From: Spirochaetales bacterium
Lineage (GTDB): Bacteria; Spirochaetota; Spirochaetia; SZUA-6; JAFGRV01
Direction: 5' to 3'
NCBI GenBank assembly: GCA_016928415.1
Contig: JAFGKU010000004.1
Location: 1-43,024 of the forward strand
DNA length: 43,024 nucleotides
Shown here: piece after piece, positions 33,904 to 43,022 of the stretch
How positions within the stretch are numbered: the first letter of the stretch is position 1
Layout: each line of letters begins with the position of its first letter
Notes under the pieces: model-generated
Told to the model about the DNA's origin: nothing
Seen by the model: only the letters and a program-made list of their open reading frames with translations
Databases searched by the model: none
Position numbers and translations under genes: made by a program

Positions 33904-35216
33904 AAACCGGGGAACTGTCCTGGATAGACGGCTTTGTCAAGCGGATTAAGCCGCACATACACTTGAGGAGCGAAGACGGGATATTGATTTTACCGCCGAA
34001 CAAGGTGTACAAGGTAAACGAATCGGCGTACGGAATTCTATCCTCCCTGTTGAACGGTAAAAAAATAAGGCAGCTTAAAATGATTCATGACGGCGAACGG
34101 GCAAGCCAGGTGCATTGGTTTTTCTGCGACCTGAAATCCTTTTACCAGGGATGCGGAGGCAACATCGATTTGAGGCGGGCGACGGACAGGGTGCAGTTCG
34201 GTTTTGATTTTACCAGGCTTCCCATCCTCGGCGAGATTGCCCTCACGTACAGGTGCAATAATTTTTGCCGGTTCTGTTATGCCAAATGCGGTTCAAATAC
34301 GAAAACCGGTGAAATGACCACGGTTGATGTGAAGAGAATTATAACCATTTTCAAAGAGAAGGCGAAAATTCCGTTTTTTTCCTTTACGGGTGGGGAACCT
34401 CTTTTACGGACGGACCTGGAGGAACTGATACGTTTTGCCCGTAAAAAGAAATTGTCCGTCAATCTCATTACAAACGGTACATTGATTGACGGGGCACGCG
34501 CCAGGTCGTTGAAAAAAAGCGGTCTAGGGTCGGCCCAGGTGAGTGTTGAAAGCGCGGAAAAAGAACTGCATGATTTCCTGACGGGCGCCGAGGGTTCGTA
34601 TGAAAAAACGCTCGCAGGTATTCGGAACCTGCAGGCGGCCGGCATTCCCGTTCAGACGAATACCACGCTGTCACAGCCCAACGTTCCCGGTATTGACGCC
34701 TTCCCGGAGTTCCTGGCAACCCTGGGAATAAAACGGTTCGCCATGAACCTGTTTATCCCCAGCGGACGGGGGCTTACAAACGAAAACCTGTTTTTCCCGT
34801 ACAGCAGGATCGGGAATGTGGTAGAGTCGGTCCGTAAAAAGGCGGAATCATTGAATCTTACTTTTTTCTGGTATTCACCCACACCCCATTGTCATTACAA
34901 TCCTATAGCCCGCGGGCTGGGCAATAAATCCTGCGCCGCCATGGACGGGCTTATTTCCGTGTCACCGGAGGGAAACGTGCTGCCCTGTTCTTCCTACCCT
35001 GAATCGCTGGGTAACCTGTTAAATAATGATTTTAACGCCATCTGGTTTTCCTCGCGTGCGGCCTATTTCAAAACCAAAAAATACGCACCCAGTGAGTGCG
35101 ACGGGTGCACACAATTCACCGCTTGTCAGGCGGCCTGTCCGCTGTACTGGCAGTATGCCGGTACGGATGAGATAAAGTGCATCAAAGGCACACACAAGGA
35201 GAAGTCCTCGGCATGA
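33900..35216 (+). CDS. Radical SAM/SPASM peptide-modifying enzyme with PqqD-like N-terminal region
   Basis: The start is taken as TTG at 33900, overlapping the TGA of the previous gene, with GGGAGGT at 33888-33894 five bases upstream (438 aa). Reading further upstream only translates the CXXX repeat out of frame. Residues about 1-95 resemble a PqqD/RRE-type peptide-recognition domain (ILILPPNKVYKVNESA). The radical SAM cluster motif is C119-N-N-F-C123-R-F-C126, with the GGEPLL motif further on. The C-terminal SPASM region has the expected cysteines (KSCAAMDG, VLPCSSYPES, CDGCTQFTACQAACP) for auxiliary 4Fe-4S clusters. This matches sactipeptide, ranthipeptide and CXXX-repeat maturases. Its likely substrate is the Cys tail encoded directly upstream; thioether formation is inference. 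Confidence 0.88.
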   Translation: MKTGELSWIDGFVKRIKPHIHLRSEDGILILPPNKVYKVNESAYGILSSLLNGKKIRQLKMIHDGERASQVHWFFCDLKSFYQGCGGNIDLRRATDRVQFGFDFTRLPILGEIALTYRCNNFCRFCYAKCGSNTKTGEMTTVDVKRIITIFKEKAKIPFFSFTGGEPLLRTDLEELIRFARKKKLSVNLITNGTLIDGARARSLKKSGLGSAQVSVESAEKELHDFLTGAEGSYEKTLAGIRNLQAAGIPVQTNTTLSQPNVPGIDAFPEFLATLGIKRFAMNLFIPSGRGLTNENLFFPYSRIGNVVESVRKKAESLNLTFFWYSPTPHCHYNPIARGLGNKSCAAMDGLISVSPEGNVLPCSSYPESLGNLLNNDFNAIWFSSRAAYFKTKKYAPSECDGCTQFTACQAACPLYWQYAGTDEIKCIKGTHKEKSSA

Positions 35217-35248
35217 GGGCGTAAACACATAATGAAAAGGATCATTGT

Positions 35249-36157
35249 ATGAAAATATCGTTTATAATTCCCGGTATTCCCTTCATTATCAGGGTCATCC
35301 TTTTTGCGGCAATGGCTGCGTTTGGCGTGTTTTACCAGTTTTATTTCGATGAGGGAAGTGTATTCAGCCTGGGGACATTGATCATCGGTTTAAGCAGTAT
35401 CTGGATAATAAGTAAAAATTACAAGAACAAGCCGGTAGACCTTGGTTTCGAGGATTGGACGGCTGTCTCCGATGCGGAATTCCAGAAAATCAAAGATAAT
35501 CTGAAATCCACTAAATCCATTAAATACCCCTTTTATTTCAAACAGTCATTCGGCGTTGGATTGATAGTAGTGTTTATCATTGTGCTGTTCGGCCTTTTTA
35601 TAATTTTCGAATCCGAGGATTGGGCGCTTTTGACGCTGATAATCGATGCGGGAATCCTCTGCATCCCCGTATTTTTTTCCGGTGCCATCAATTTATGGGT
35701 ACCCGGTCAACTTGGTATGAAAATAACCTGTTTTAATGCCATTATCAATTCCGTTTCCAAGTATGAAGATAAATTTGTAATGACGCCGTATCTTCGCCTG
35801 GACAAGGACAAGGAGGGACGGAGGATACCGGAGGACATCCGTTTCATGCTTGAACCGAAACGCAAGCCCGCCGATTTTCTCGGGGTGCAATTCCAGGTGG
35901 CTATCAATAACGGCCCGAACGGAGCCGTGCCGTACATGTATTCCGTGTTTCTCTGCAAGGGTAAGGGGGAGACATTCAACAGCCTTGCACAACTTGATTT
36001 TGGTAATTACATAAATGAGCCGGGAGGGGATGACGAGTATGGGTATATGGTTGTGCGGCAGCAAACCGGCGGGGGAGGATACCACACTTCACCTAATCAA
36101 TGCAAAGGTCTGGCCGAATTGGTCATGGGCCGGCTTCAGCAGCTATCCGGCCGTTAA
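35249..36157 (+). CDS. Uncharacterised four-TM protein, last gene of the radical SAM operon
   Basis: A 302-aa protein. Hydrophobic helices lie at about residues 5-30, 37-54, 104-121 and 127-150, followed by a soluble domain of about 150 residues that includes a Gly-rich QQTGGGGYH segment near the C-terminus. No family is recognised. It starts 33 bp after the radical SAM gene and shares its direction, so it is probably co-transcribed and may anchor, export or partner the modified protein. AAAAGGATC lies before the ATG. The function is not known. Confidence 0.7.
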   Translation: MKISFIIPGIPFIIRVILFAAMAAFGVFYQFYFDEGSVFSLGTLIIGLSSIWIISKNYKNKPVDLGFEDWTAVSDAEFQKIKDNLKSTKSIKYPFYFKQSFGVGLIVVFIIVLFGLFIIFESEDWALLTLIIDAGILCIPVFFSGAINLWVPGQLGMKITCFNAIINSVSKYEDKFVMTPYLRLDKDKEGRRIPEDIRFMLEPKRKPADFLGVQFQVAINNGPNGAVPYMYSVFLCKGKGETFNSLAQLDFGNYINEPGGDDEYGYMVVRQQTGGGGYHTSPNQCKGLAELVMGRLQQLSGR

Positions 36158-36205
36158 ATTAGGTTGGAATTGTTAACTAAATAAAAAGCCACCTCAGCCT
36201 GAAAG

Positions 36206-36234
36206 TTGGATTTTTACGCTGACAGCTATATACT
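36206..36234 (+). promoter_or_regulatory. Promoter of the WD40/TPR lipoprotein gene
   Basis: TTGGAT (36206-36211), a 17-bp spacer and TATACT (36229-36234). It overlaps the upstream end of the open frame and therefore supports the ATG at 36257 as the true start. Confidence 0.65.
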
Positions 36235-36256
36235 TCTTTTAATGAAGGATTTCACC

Positions 36257-39200
36257 ATGCTGAGAATAACCATTACTGTCTTTTTACTATTACTTTCTTT
36301 ATGCCTTATTGAAGCCTGTGTGACGGGAAACCAGGTTTCGGTAAATTCGGAAGGGGGATTCCCGGACAACAAACTGCAGCCAATATTATTATACGGATTC
36401 CATTCAACAAACGCCGATGGCCGGTTAATTCTTTCAACCAGGAATGATGGTTATACGGATGATCCGGAGTCGTTAAGAGAAAATGAATTCGGGGCCCATG
36501 CTTCTGTCACGGACCTGTATACAAGGAAAACCGTCGTTTTAAAAAACACCCCTTTTTATGATTCCGCAGCGTTCAGTCCCGACGGTTATTATGTGGCTGG
36601 ATGTGAATTACAGACGGAAAAGCAGGAAAACAATAAGGTCCTGATCCGGCAGATAATGATTTCCCTATGGAGTGTTAGTACAGGTACAAAAGTCAAGGAA
36701 TTTCCCGTTAAAACCGCCATGGCGGCCTGTACTTTTTCACCGGACAGCGCTTCAATCGCCTGCGGCAGTTATCGCGGTGAAATAACCCTTCTCTCCACCG
36801 GTAACGGACGTGAAATTTGGAGCGGTAATGGCCATGCACCGGGGGGACGGAGGTCGGAAGATACGAGTTATCTTGCGATAAGCCGGAACTCACAGGCAAA
36901 AATAAGGGCCCTGGCATTTTCAAAAGACGGGAAAAACCTCGCTTCCGGGTCGGATGACAGTATGATCAGGCTTTGGAGTGTAAAGGCGGGGACAGAGGTA
37001 ACACCTTCCGGCGCAAGGTTAAGCCACCAGGGGGCTGTTACCCATATTGAATTCTCACCTGACGGGAAATATCTTTATTCCACAGGAGAAGACAACCGGC
37101 TTAAATGCTGGGATATTAAAACAGGAAGAATGATACTGGAAATCCGGCACCCATCATCAAGCGGCCTGCCGTTATATAAATTCAGTCTGCACCCCGGCGG
37201 AAAATATCTGGCCTGGGGTAATATAGTGTTTTCTTCCAATGGAAGTATCCATTACGAGTACAAGGACGGGAAGAATCCATCCATGGAGAAGCAGTTTACA
37301 TCCCTGTTTGTTGATGAAGGCAGGTTTGTACTTCTTTCCTCGATAAAAAATGAAATACAAAATGAGGTGCTCCTGAATTTCAGAAAAGGCCTTTGGATGC
37401 CGTTCCCGTCCGGGAACAAACTGTTCCGGCCGGGGGACGCACAGCGATATTGGATAGTAAGGGCGTTTGATGAACCGGTCAAGCTGTTTTCAAGCGTGGA
37501 ACTGGAGGAGTATCAATCCGTAAAATCAAATGACTGGATGGATGAATACGTTCCGGGACTCTACTTCCGTTTTGTACGGGGTGAAGGTCTTTTATTCTCC
37601 ACGGATGCCCTTTATGAAAAGGGGCAAATCCTGCGTTCTAAGCAGGCGTACAGTTACTGTATTGCAGCTGGAGTAAAAGACGGCCGGGCCTACGAGGGAT
37701 TGGGCAGATGTTACCTGCGTGAAAAAAAAGAGGACCTGGCGGAGGCGGCCTTTAAAACAGCTATTATTTCAGATAAAACCATGGAAGACAGTTATCTTTA
37801 CCTGATGCGGATAAACCTGTCCAGGAACGATTTTAATGCTTTTCTGGGCTACCTCGCCGGGGGAAGTACGTATAACATGGATAATTATCTTTTCTGGTTT
37901 TATTCCGGAATGGCTTTTTTTCTGTCGGGTGATTATGCGGCTGCCGCAGATTTTTTCAGCCAGGCCCTGTTGCTGAACCCCTCTTTTAGCCCGGCTTATC
38001 CGGCTTTACTTTCCTGCTGCAAGAGTCTCGGCTATGTAACTGCCGCCGATTCGCTAAAACAGGTTTACAGGCTGCTTTCCAATAAAAAACTGGATACAGT
38101 GGAAGGTTGGTCCGCTTTTGCAGTGTTAGAGAATTTATTTTTCCAGAGAACGGGTGTGAAGGGAACCTTTTCCGGAGATGTAAACCGGATAAAAAATTTT
38201 ATTAACGCAGACCAGCTTCTGTTCGAAGCATTGGATGAGATAGGAACAACGTATATCCTGGATGCCTGGCTGCGACAGATGTATAATTACGCCAGGAAAA
38301 TACTTAAAAAGGGAATAGAAGCATATAAGGAAGGAAACAGTTTGTATGTTTATATATGTGACATTGCTCTGAGTTTTTATGATGCACAATCCGGACAAGT
38401 GACGCTGCCTGAAGATGAAAAAGAGCTGGCGCGAATCCGGGAGGAAACAGTGAAGGGTAAAACGGAATTGATCGAGGCACTTTCGTATTTGAAAGGATCA
38501 ACAGAGAAAGGAATTTATTTTATAAGTCCGTCGGAAAAAGAAATGGTAGACAATTCCGTTGCCGCTGATGCTAAAAAAGCGTCATCCAATAATCCCTTTA
38601 TACGTGAAGCCGCAAAGCTGTTTCGATCACTCGAAAAAGATAAAATGGCGGAGCTGACCCGTTTTATCGAAATAAAAAAAGACGAGGAGAAAAGAATCGC
38701 CATTAACAGGGAGCAGGAATTGTGGACAAAAGTTGTCAGCTCTAATTACAGTCAGGATGCAGCGGATAATTACCTGGAAGAATATCCACAGGGGCCGGGT
38801 GTCGATAAATTAAAGGAAATATTAATGACGCGGCAAAAGGAGCAGGCCGATTGGGATGTCACGGAAAAAGGGGACCGTCAGTCAGTTGAAGTCTTTATAA
38901 GCAAGTGGCCAAAGGGCGTTCATAGGAAGGAAGCGGATGAGTTATGGGCCTCCCTGACAGCCGGGGGGACAGAGGTCGAAAATGGAACACCTGTCCATAA
39001 GATACCGGATGAAGCCGTTTTTATACAGGAAGAAAAAGACTGGAATATAGCAAAAACAGAAGATACGCTCGCCGCTTATAATGATTATTGCGATAAATAC
39101 GCCTTTGGAGAGAAAATTTTAACCGACAAAATGGAGCAGAGGATAAGTGAGTGTATCATGGCGGATTTCCTCCTGGTCGATGAAAAGGAAATGGCGTCAA

Positions 39201-39334
39201 TCACTTTTTTTAAAAGGAAATGGCCGCTAATGTTTATTGGTATATATTGCCCGAATATTTATGATGAAATTGAGGCTAAACTACTTGCTGCAATGGCTAA
39301 AATAAAGCAGAATAAGGAAAATTCAACTAATTGA
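36257..39334 (+). CDS. Large lipoprotein with WD40 repeats and TPR-like repeats
   Basis: A 1025-aa protein from the ATG at 36257 (GAAGGA seven bases upstream, and a promoter that overlaps earlier in-frame starts). A lipoprotein signal (LIEAC) is followed by WD40-like blades at about residues 90-350, for example RALAFSKDGKNLASGSDD then IRLWSV, and HIEFSPDGKYLYS. About 450-620 contain TPR-like helices (AYEGLGRCYLREKKEDLAEA). The C-terminal third is charged, helical and coiled-coil-prone, with two copies of an EYPQG/KWPKG-type motif. It is probably an envelope scaffold for protein-protein contact. No enzymatic motif is present. The half-size TauE-like gene follows after 21 bases. Confidence 0.8.
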   Translation: MLRITITVFLLLLSLCLIEACVTGNQVSVNSEGGFPDNKLQPILLYGFHSTNADGRLILSTRNDGYTDDPESLRENEFGAHASVTDLYTRKTVVLKNTPFYDSAAFSPDGYYVAGCELQTEKQENNKVLIRQIMISLWSVSTGTKVKEFPVKTAMAACTFSPDSASIACGSYRGEITLLSTGNGREIWSGNGHAPGGRRSEDTSYLAISRNSQAKIRALAFSKDGKNLASGSDDSMIRLWSVKAGTEVTPSGARLSHQGAVTHIEFSPDGKYLYSTGEDNRLKCWDIKTGRMILEIRHPSSSGLPLYKFSLHPGGKYLAWGNIVFSSNGSIHYEYKDGKNPSMEKQFTSLFVDEGRFVLLSSIKNEIQNEVLLNFRKGLWMPFPSGNKLFRPGDAQRYWIVRAFDEPVKLFSSVELEEYQSVKSNDWMDEYVPGLYFRFVRGEGLLFSTDALYEKGQILRSKQAYSYCIAAGVKDGRAYEGLGRCYLREKKEDLAEAAFKTAIISDKTMEDSYLYLMRINLSRNDFNAFLGYLAGGSTYNMDNYLFWFYSGMAFFLSGDYAAAADFFSQALLLNPSFSPAYPALLSCCKSLGYVTAADSLKQVYRLLSNKKLDTVEGWSAFAVLENLFFQRTGVKGTFSGDVNRIKNFINADQLLFEALDEIGTTYILDAWLRQMYNYARKILKKGIEAYKEGNSLYVYICDIALSFYDAQSGQVTLPEDEKELARIREETVKGKTELIEALSYLKGSTEKGIYFISPSEKEMVDNSVAADAKKASSNNPFIREAAKLFRSLEKDKMAELTRFIEIKKDEEKRIAINREQELWTKVVSSNYSQDAADNYLEEYPQGPGVDKLKEILMTRQKEQADWDVTEKGDRQSVEVFISKWPKGVHRKEADELWASLTAGGTEVENGTPVHKIPDEAVFIQEEKDWNIAKTEDTLAAYNDYCDKYAFGEKILTDKMEQRISECIMADFLLVDEKEMASITFFKRKWPLMFIGIYCPNIYDEIEAKLLAAMAKIKQNKENSTN

Positions 39335-39355
39335 CAAAAATCCGGAGGTCCTTTT

Positions 39356-39715
39356 ATGGTAAACATTATACTATACATTATTTTGGGTATACTTGTCGGT
39401 TTTTTGAGTGGTATGATCGGCATCGGCGGAGGTATTATACTGGTGCCCGCCCTGGTACTCCTGTTCGGCCTTACCCAGCACGAAGCCCAGGGAACAACTG
39501 TCGCACTCATGGTACCTCCTATAGGATTGCTTGCCGCCTGGACGTATTACAAGAACGGCTTTGTGGATATTAAAATAGCGATTTTTGTCTGTATCGGCTT
39601 TGTCCTGGGAAGTTTTCTTGGAGCCAATCTTGTAGTTGGTATTCCCGAGGTAATATTGAAGAAAGGGTTTGGTATTGTTTTAGTCCTGGTTGCGATTAAA
39701 ATGATCTTTTTTTAA
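39356..39715 (+). CDS. Half-size TauE/SafE-family membrane protein
   Basis: A 119-aa protein with four hydrophobic helices. FLSGMIGIGGGIILVPALVLLFG and the following EAQGTTVALMVP are the hallmark N-terminal blocks of the TauE/SafE (DUF81) family of anion and sulfite exporters. Full-length members have about 250 residues and two such halves, so this one must dimerise, as do other half-size members. GGAGG precedes the ATG. The substrate is unknown. Confidence 0.85.
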   Translation: MVNIILYIILGILVGFLSGMIGIGGGIILVPALVLLFGLTQHEAQGTTVALMVPPIGLLAAWTYYKNGFVDIKIAIFVCIGFVLGSFLGANLVVGIPEVILKKGFGIVLVLVAIKMIFF

Positions 39716-39740
39716 CCTCTGTCCCCACATATGGTTAAAA
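39710..39740. terminator. Weak bidirectional hairpin between convergent genes
   Basis: TTTTAACC (39710-39717) and GGTTAAAA (39733-39740) pair over 8 bp and span both stop codons, with T-runs outside. It is AT-rich with a 15-nt loop, so the terminator call is tentative. Confidence 0.35.
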
Positions 39741-41057
39741 TTTTCCGGTTCCTAAAGTAAATTGTAAATAAAATTCCAGCCTGTTGAAAAATTCCGGTAG
39801 TTTCATGACCGGCGCAATAAACTCATCCCCGTCGTCACCGTAATAAATATTTGAACCAAGGCTGACACTGGCAAAATCGAAAAATTTATAGGAGATAGAC
39901 GGATTTATCAGCCCTGACATATCACTGAAATTACCTATATAAAGCAATGATAATGAAACGGGACCATTTGCTATTTCTATCCATGAAGCGGAAAAAGCCA
40001 CATAATGCATCCCGAAGTTAGCAAGGTCTTGAAGAGGTAAAACACCATAAGCCGGTAGCAGCAGGGTCGAGTCCGGGTAGCCTTCCCCATTGAAAAAGTA
40101 TTGGGCAAATAACATCAGGTTGAGGTCTACATTGATATAGCTGGCTCCAATCGTACCCGAAAAGAAAAACTCCGAGGTTCGGCTATACGGCGTGTAGGTC
40201 CCGGATATGAATGTCTTATCCGAACCGTAGCTTAAAACGGCTTCACCGAAGAGATTGAAGTCGCTGATGCTTCCCGTCATCATCAATATTCCTCTCGGGG
40301 CCATTTGATAACGATAAAAGCCGGCTATCGTTGTTTCAACGGAACCCGTCACCAATTCAATTTTGGGGGCAATGGCTATTTTATCCGGTGTAGTGATGTT
40401 ATTGGCAATCAGGTAAAGATAGAAATTGTTATCGTAAAACGGTATTTGGGTTTTAAGTGAGATGGGGCCTTCCCGTTCGGCGGTGGGATCCGTAATATCA
40501 ATGGGCGTCAGGCTCAGCACATCCGCCGGACTGAAAAAATAGCCGACGCCCCATTTGATTGTGTGCTTGCCGACACGGAAAAAAAGCATGTCCCTGTAAT
40601 TAAAATCGCTGAAGAGTTCAAAGACTTCGATATTGGGAGCCGTAAGAGTAGTTTTTAATGGATCATCCCTCAAAGTAAACGGGTAGGCTGTTTTAAATTT
40701 ACCCAATATCCTGAAATCTTCCTGGGGACGGGCGTCGAAAAAAAGGGTTGCCTGGAGGTCGCCAAGCAGACTCAACTCATCATAATCGTTGAAATTCGTG
40801 AAGCCGGGATAGGAGTTATACCCTAATTTAGTGGTAAAGACCGATTTGAATGAACCGCCCCACCTGACACCCTCGGATACGAGCAGGTCCTCTTCCGCCT
40901 TTTGGTCTTCATCCGCTTTTTTATTCGTATCTTCGATATCTGTTATATTTTCCTCATTGAACAAGGAGTCGAGATCATCCGAGGATTCACTTTCCTGGGC
41001 AGCTGCATTTAAAATTATAGTTGTAATGAACAGGAAAATAATGACTTTTTTTTTCAT
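39735..41057 (-). CDS. Putative outer-membrane beta-barrel protein in a LolA/FtsX-type operon
   Basis: A 440-aa protein. A signal peptide (1-20, ending AAAQ) is followed by an acidic low-complexity segment (about 25-60, rich in Glu/Asp/Lys), then many amphipathic strands with aromatic girdles (WGGSFKSVFTTKLGY, FFRVGKHTIKWGVGYFFSP) and a C-terminal Phe (FTLGTGKF), as expected of an outer-membrane barrel of about 16 strands. It follows the LolA-like gene by 15 bp and the FtsX-like permease before it. The three together suggest a route moving lipid or lipoprotein from inner to outer membrane. The specific role is unknown. Confidence 0.72.
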   Translation of the reverse strand: MKKKVIIFLFITTIILNAAAQESESSDDLDSLFNEENITDIEDTNKKADEDQKAEEDLLVSEGVRWGGSFKSVFTTKLGYNSYPGFTNFNDYDELSLLGDLQATLFFDARPQEDFRILGKFKTAYPFTLRDDPLKTTLTAPNIEVFELFSDFNYRDMLFFRVGKHTIKWGVGYFFSPADVLSLTPIDITDPTAEREGPISLKTQIPFYDNNFYLYLIANNITTPDKIAIAPKIELVTGSVETTIAGFYRYQMAPRGILMMTGSISDFNLFGEAVLSYGSDKTFISGTYTPYSRTSEFFFSGTIGASYINVDLNLMLFAQYFFNGEGYPDSTLLLPAYGVLPLQDLANFGMHYVAFSASWIEIANGPVSLSLLYIGNFSDMSGLINPSISYKFFDFASVSLGSNIYYGDDGDEFIAPVMKLPEFFNRLEFYLQFTLGTGKF

Positions 41058-41072
41058 GGTTGATTGACTCCT

Positions 41073-41828
41073 TTACTGATTGACCCTCTCCAGGTAGGTT
41101 TTTTTGAATACCGAATCAGGGAGTTTGTCGGTAGATACATTTTCAACCGTTATCTGTGTTTTTTCACCTTTTTGGAGTTCATCGATTATTAAAATTTTTG
41201 TAGGCAGATATTTGCCTTTAATACGGACGTATCCCAGAAAAGCCGCTGTGCGCACAAGCTTCCCGGACAGGCTGTAATCCTCCATTTTCAGGATGACCGT
41301 TTCATCCTTTCTTACCCAGATTTTTTCTCTGGGATACGGTACTTCATTATTGTTTGCCTTGAGGTCCAGGATGTAAACATCGAATTTCCCGAGTTTACCT
41401 TCTTCCGCCTTTTCTATACTGTAATCATTGGCCAGGGAGGAAGCCTTGAAATCATTGTTTTTTGCTTCCGAGTCCTGGAAATTTTCCTTGACGGAAGAAT
41501 GTGAAAATTTCCTGCTTTCAGGGTCATAAACCCACAGGTTATCGTCTATCATCAAGGCTCCTTGACCTTTATAGGCATCGGGTTCCAATATCAGGTAAAC
41601 GAATTTATCTTCCCGGTCGCGCCTGAACATTCTGGCTTGAAACAATTCCTTGCCTTTTTCAGGCTTTTCGGAAATTATCGTATATACTGCGGAAAAATCA
41701 CTTTCGTCAAACCGCGCCTGCGAGTCCAGTTTTTCCAGGATTTTTTTATAATCACCGGTTTCTGTAAAAAGATTCATCTGCACCGTGATGATACTTAATA
41801 CTATCAATAATAAGTATTTGATTTTCAT
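41073..41828 (-). CDS. LolA-like outer membrane lipoprotein-sorting protein
   Basis: A 251-aa protein with a signal peptide (1-21) and the LolA-like fold pattern: DFSAVYTIISEKP, FQARMFRRDREDKFVYLILEP, GALMIDDNLWVYDPES, then EVPYPREKIWVRKDETVILKMEDYSLSG written here as separate blocks EVPYPREKIWV and ILKMEDYS. It is a periplasmic carrier or sensor for lipoprotein or lipid. It is sandwiched between the FtsX-like permease (9 bp upstream) and the barrel protein. AAGGAG lies before the ATG. It is a paralogue in type of the partial gene at the left edge. Confidence 0.85.
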   Translation of the reverse strand: MKIKYLLLIVLSIITVQMNLFTETGDYKKILEKLDSQARFDESDFSAVYTIISEKPEKGKELFQARMFRRDREDKFVYLILEPDAYKGQGALMIDDNLWVYDPESRKFSHSSVKENFQDSEAKNNDFKASSLANDYSIEKAEEGKLGKFDVYILDLKANNNEVPYPREKIWVRKDETVILKMEDYSLSGKLVRTAAFLGYVRIKGKYLPTKILIIDELQKGEKTQITVENVSTDKLPDSVFKKTYLERVNQ

Positions 41829-41837
41829 GAATACTCC

Positions 41838-43022
41838 TTAAATGGTTGTATGTAATGCCTGTGCGGGATTTAATTCACCTGCTTTCATTGCGGGAATTAT
41901 TGAGGCAATAAACGCGACAAATGATACAATAAAGACATAAACAAGTATATTAACGGGAAGTACGGTGAATGTTAAATGCCCGTTTTTCATGAAAAGCGAC
42001 AATGGTGAATCCACACCGAAATTTATTGAGGATAAAATAATCATAATTATACTTGAAAGGGTAATACCTACAAGCACCCCGAACAGGGACAGGAAAAAAG
42101 CTTCCAGAATAAAAAGCGTCCGCATGCTTCCTTTTTGGACGCCTAAAGCTCTCATCGTCCCAATCTCCTTCATTCTCTCGTATATTACCATGCGAAACGT
42201 ATTCATAATCCCTACACCTATTATTGAAAGGAGTATTAACAGAACAATAAGACTCAGGATTGATAATGCATAGATTATGCCGTTAAATGGCGCCAGATAA
42301 TCACTCAAGGTAGACATGTAATATTTGGTACCTTCCCAATTATCCATCGCCAACTGCTTTTGAAGATCCTGGCGGGATTCGGCGCCGGGCGTCCTGGGGA
42401 AAAAGGGTAGTTTCTGAGATAGTTCAGCGTATATGGTTGCGGCTTTCTGATCGATAAGGTTTATATCTTCTAAAAAAATTCCCAACTGGATATAGGCATC
42501 AGGTTCGATGTTTAAAAGTTCATTAACGTATTTTTTATGGGCATACGCGCTGAAACTGCTGAATATTCCGGAATCAACGGTAATTCCGGCGACGATAAAC
42601 TCGCCTACATTTTGTTGGCCGGTTACGGTCTGCAGCTTTACCAGTATTTCATCGCCTTTATCCACTTTCAGTTTATCTGCCGTTTTTTCATTTAAAATAA
42701 TGGCATTAGGAATCGCCTTAACTTCCGCGATATTACCCTGCTTGAGGACAAGCCTTTCACTCAATTCAGTTTCCTCGTCAAAATTTACTCCTTCAATTTG
42801 TTGGAATGAATTTTCATTTTCAAAAATAAGACTGCCGCTGATGTTCGACCGTTTTTTTAAATACTTGATTTTCAGGTTCATATTCTGTAAAGCTTCTATT
42901 AACTTCGTGTCATCCCGAATTACCCCGATGTTTGCTCCGGATGCCGATTTTTCGAATCCCGAAATAAAGATATGCCCGGAAGCAAGGTAAGAAATATTCT
43001 CCCTTGTGTTTTCCTGAAGCCC
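41838..43022 (-). CDS. FtsX/MacB-like ABC transporter permease (partial, 5' end off window)
   Basis: The frame stays open through the right edge (reading GLQENTRENISYLASGHIF at the edge), so the ATG at 42881 is internal and the N-terminal TM helix is missing. What remains is a MacB-like periplasmic core (about 130-200 residues) and three TM helices at the C-terminus. Between the first two of these lies the conserved FtsX segment MNTFRMVIYERMKEIGTMRALG. The last residues read AGELNPAQALHT, also typical. This is the inner-membrane subunit of a LolCDE/MacB-type exporter; its ATPase may lie just beyond the right edge. It forms an operon with the LolA-like and barrel genes. Confidence 0.88.
   Translation of the reverse strand, partial: GLQENTRENISYLASGHIFISGFEKSASGANIGVIRDDTKLIEALQNMNLKIKYLKKRSNISGSLIFENENSFQQIEGVNFDEETELSERLVLKQGNIAEVKAIPNAIILNEKTADKLKVDKGDEILVKLQTVTGQQNVGEFIVAGITVDSGIFSSFSAYAHKKYVNELLNIEPDAYIQLGIFLEDINLIDQKAATIYAELSQKLPFFPRTPGAESRQDLQKQLAMDNWEGTKYYMSTLSDYLAPFNGIIYALSILSLIVLLILLSIIGVGIMNTFRMVIYERMKEIGTMRALGVQKGSMRTLFILEAFFLSLFGVLVGITLSSIIMIILSSINFGVDSPLSLFMKNGHLTFTVLPVNILVYVFIVSFVAFIASIIPAMKAGELNPAQALHTTI

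Noticed and set aside
33746..34012. Minus-strand open frame rich in Arg, Pro and Gly
   Set aside because: It is the reverse reading of the 12-bp CXXX coding repeat; stop codons are absent only because of the repeat composition, and it has no ribosome site.
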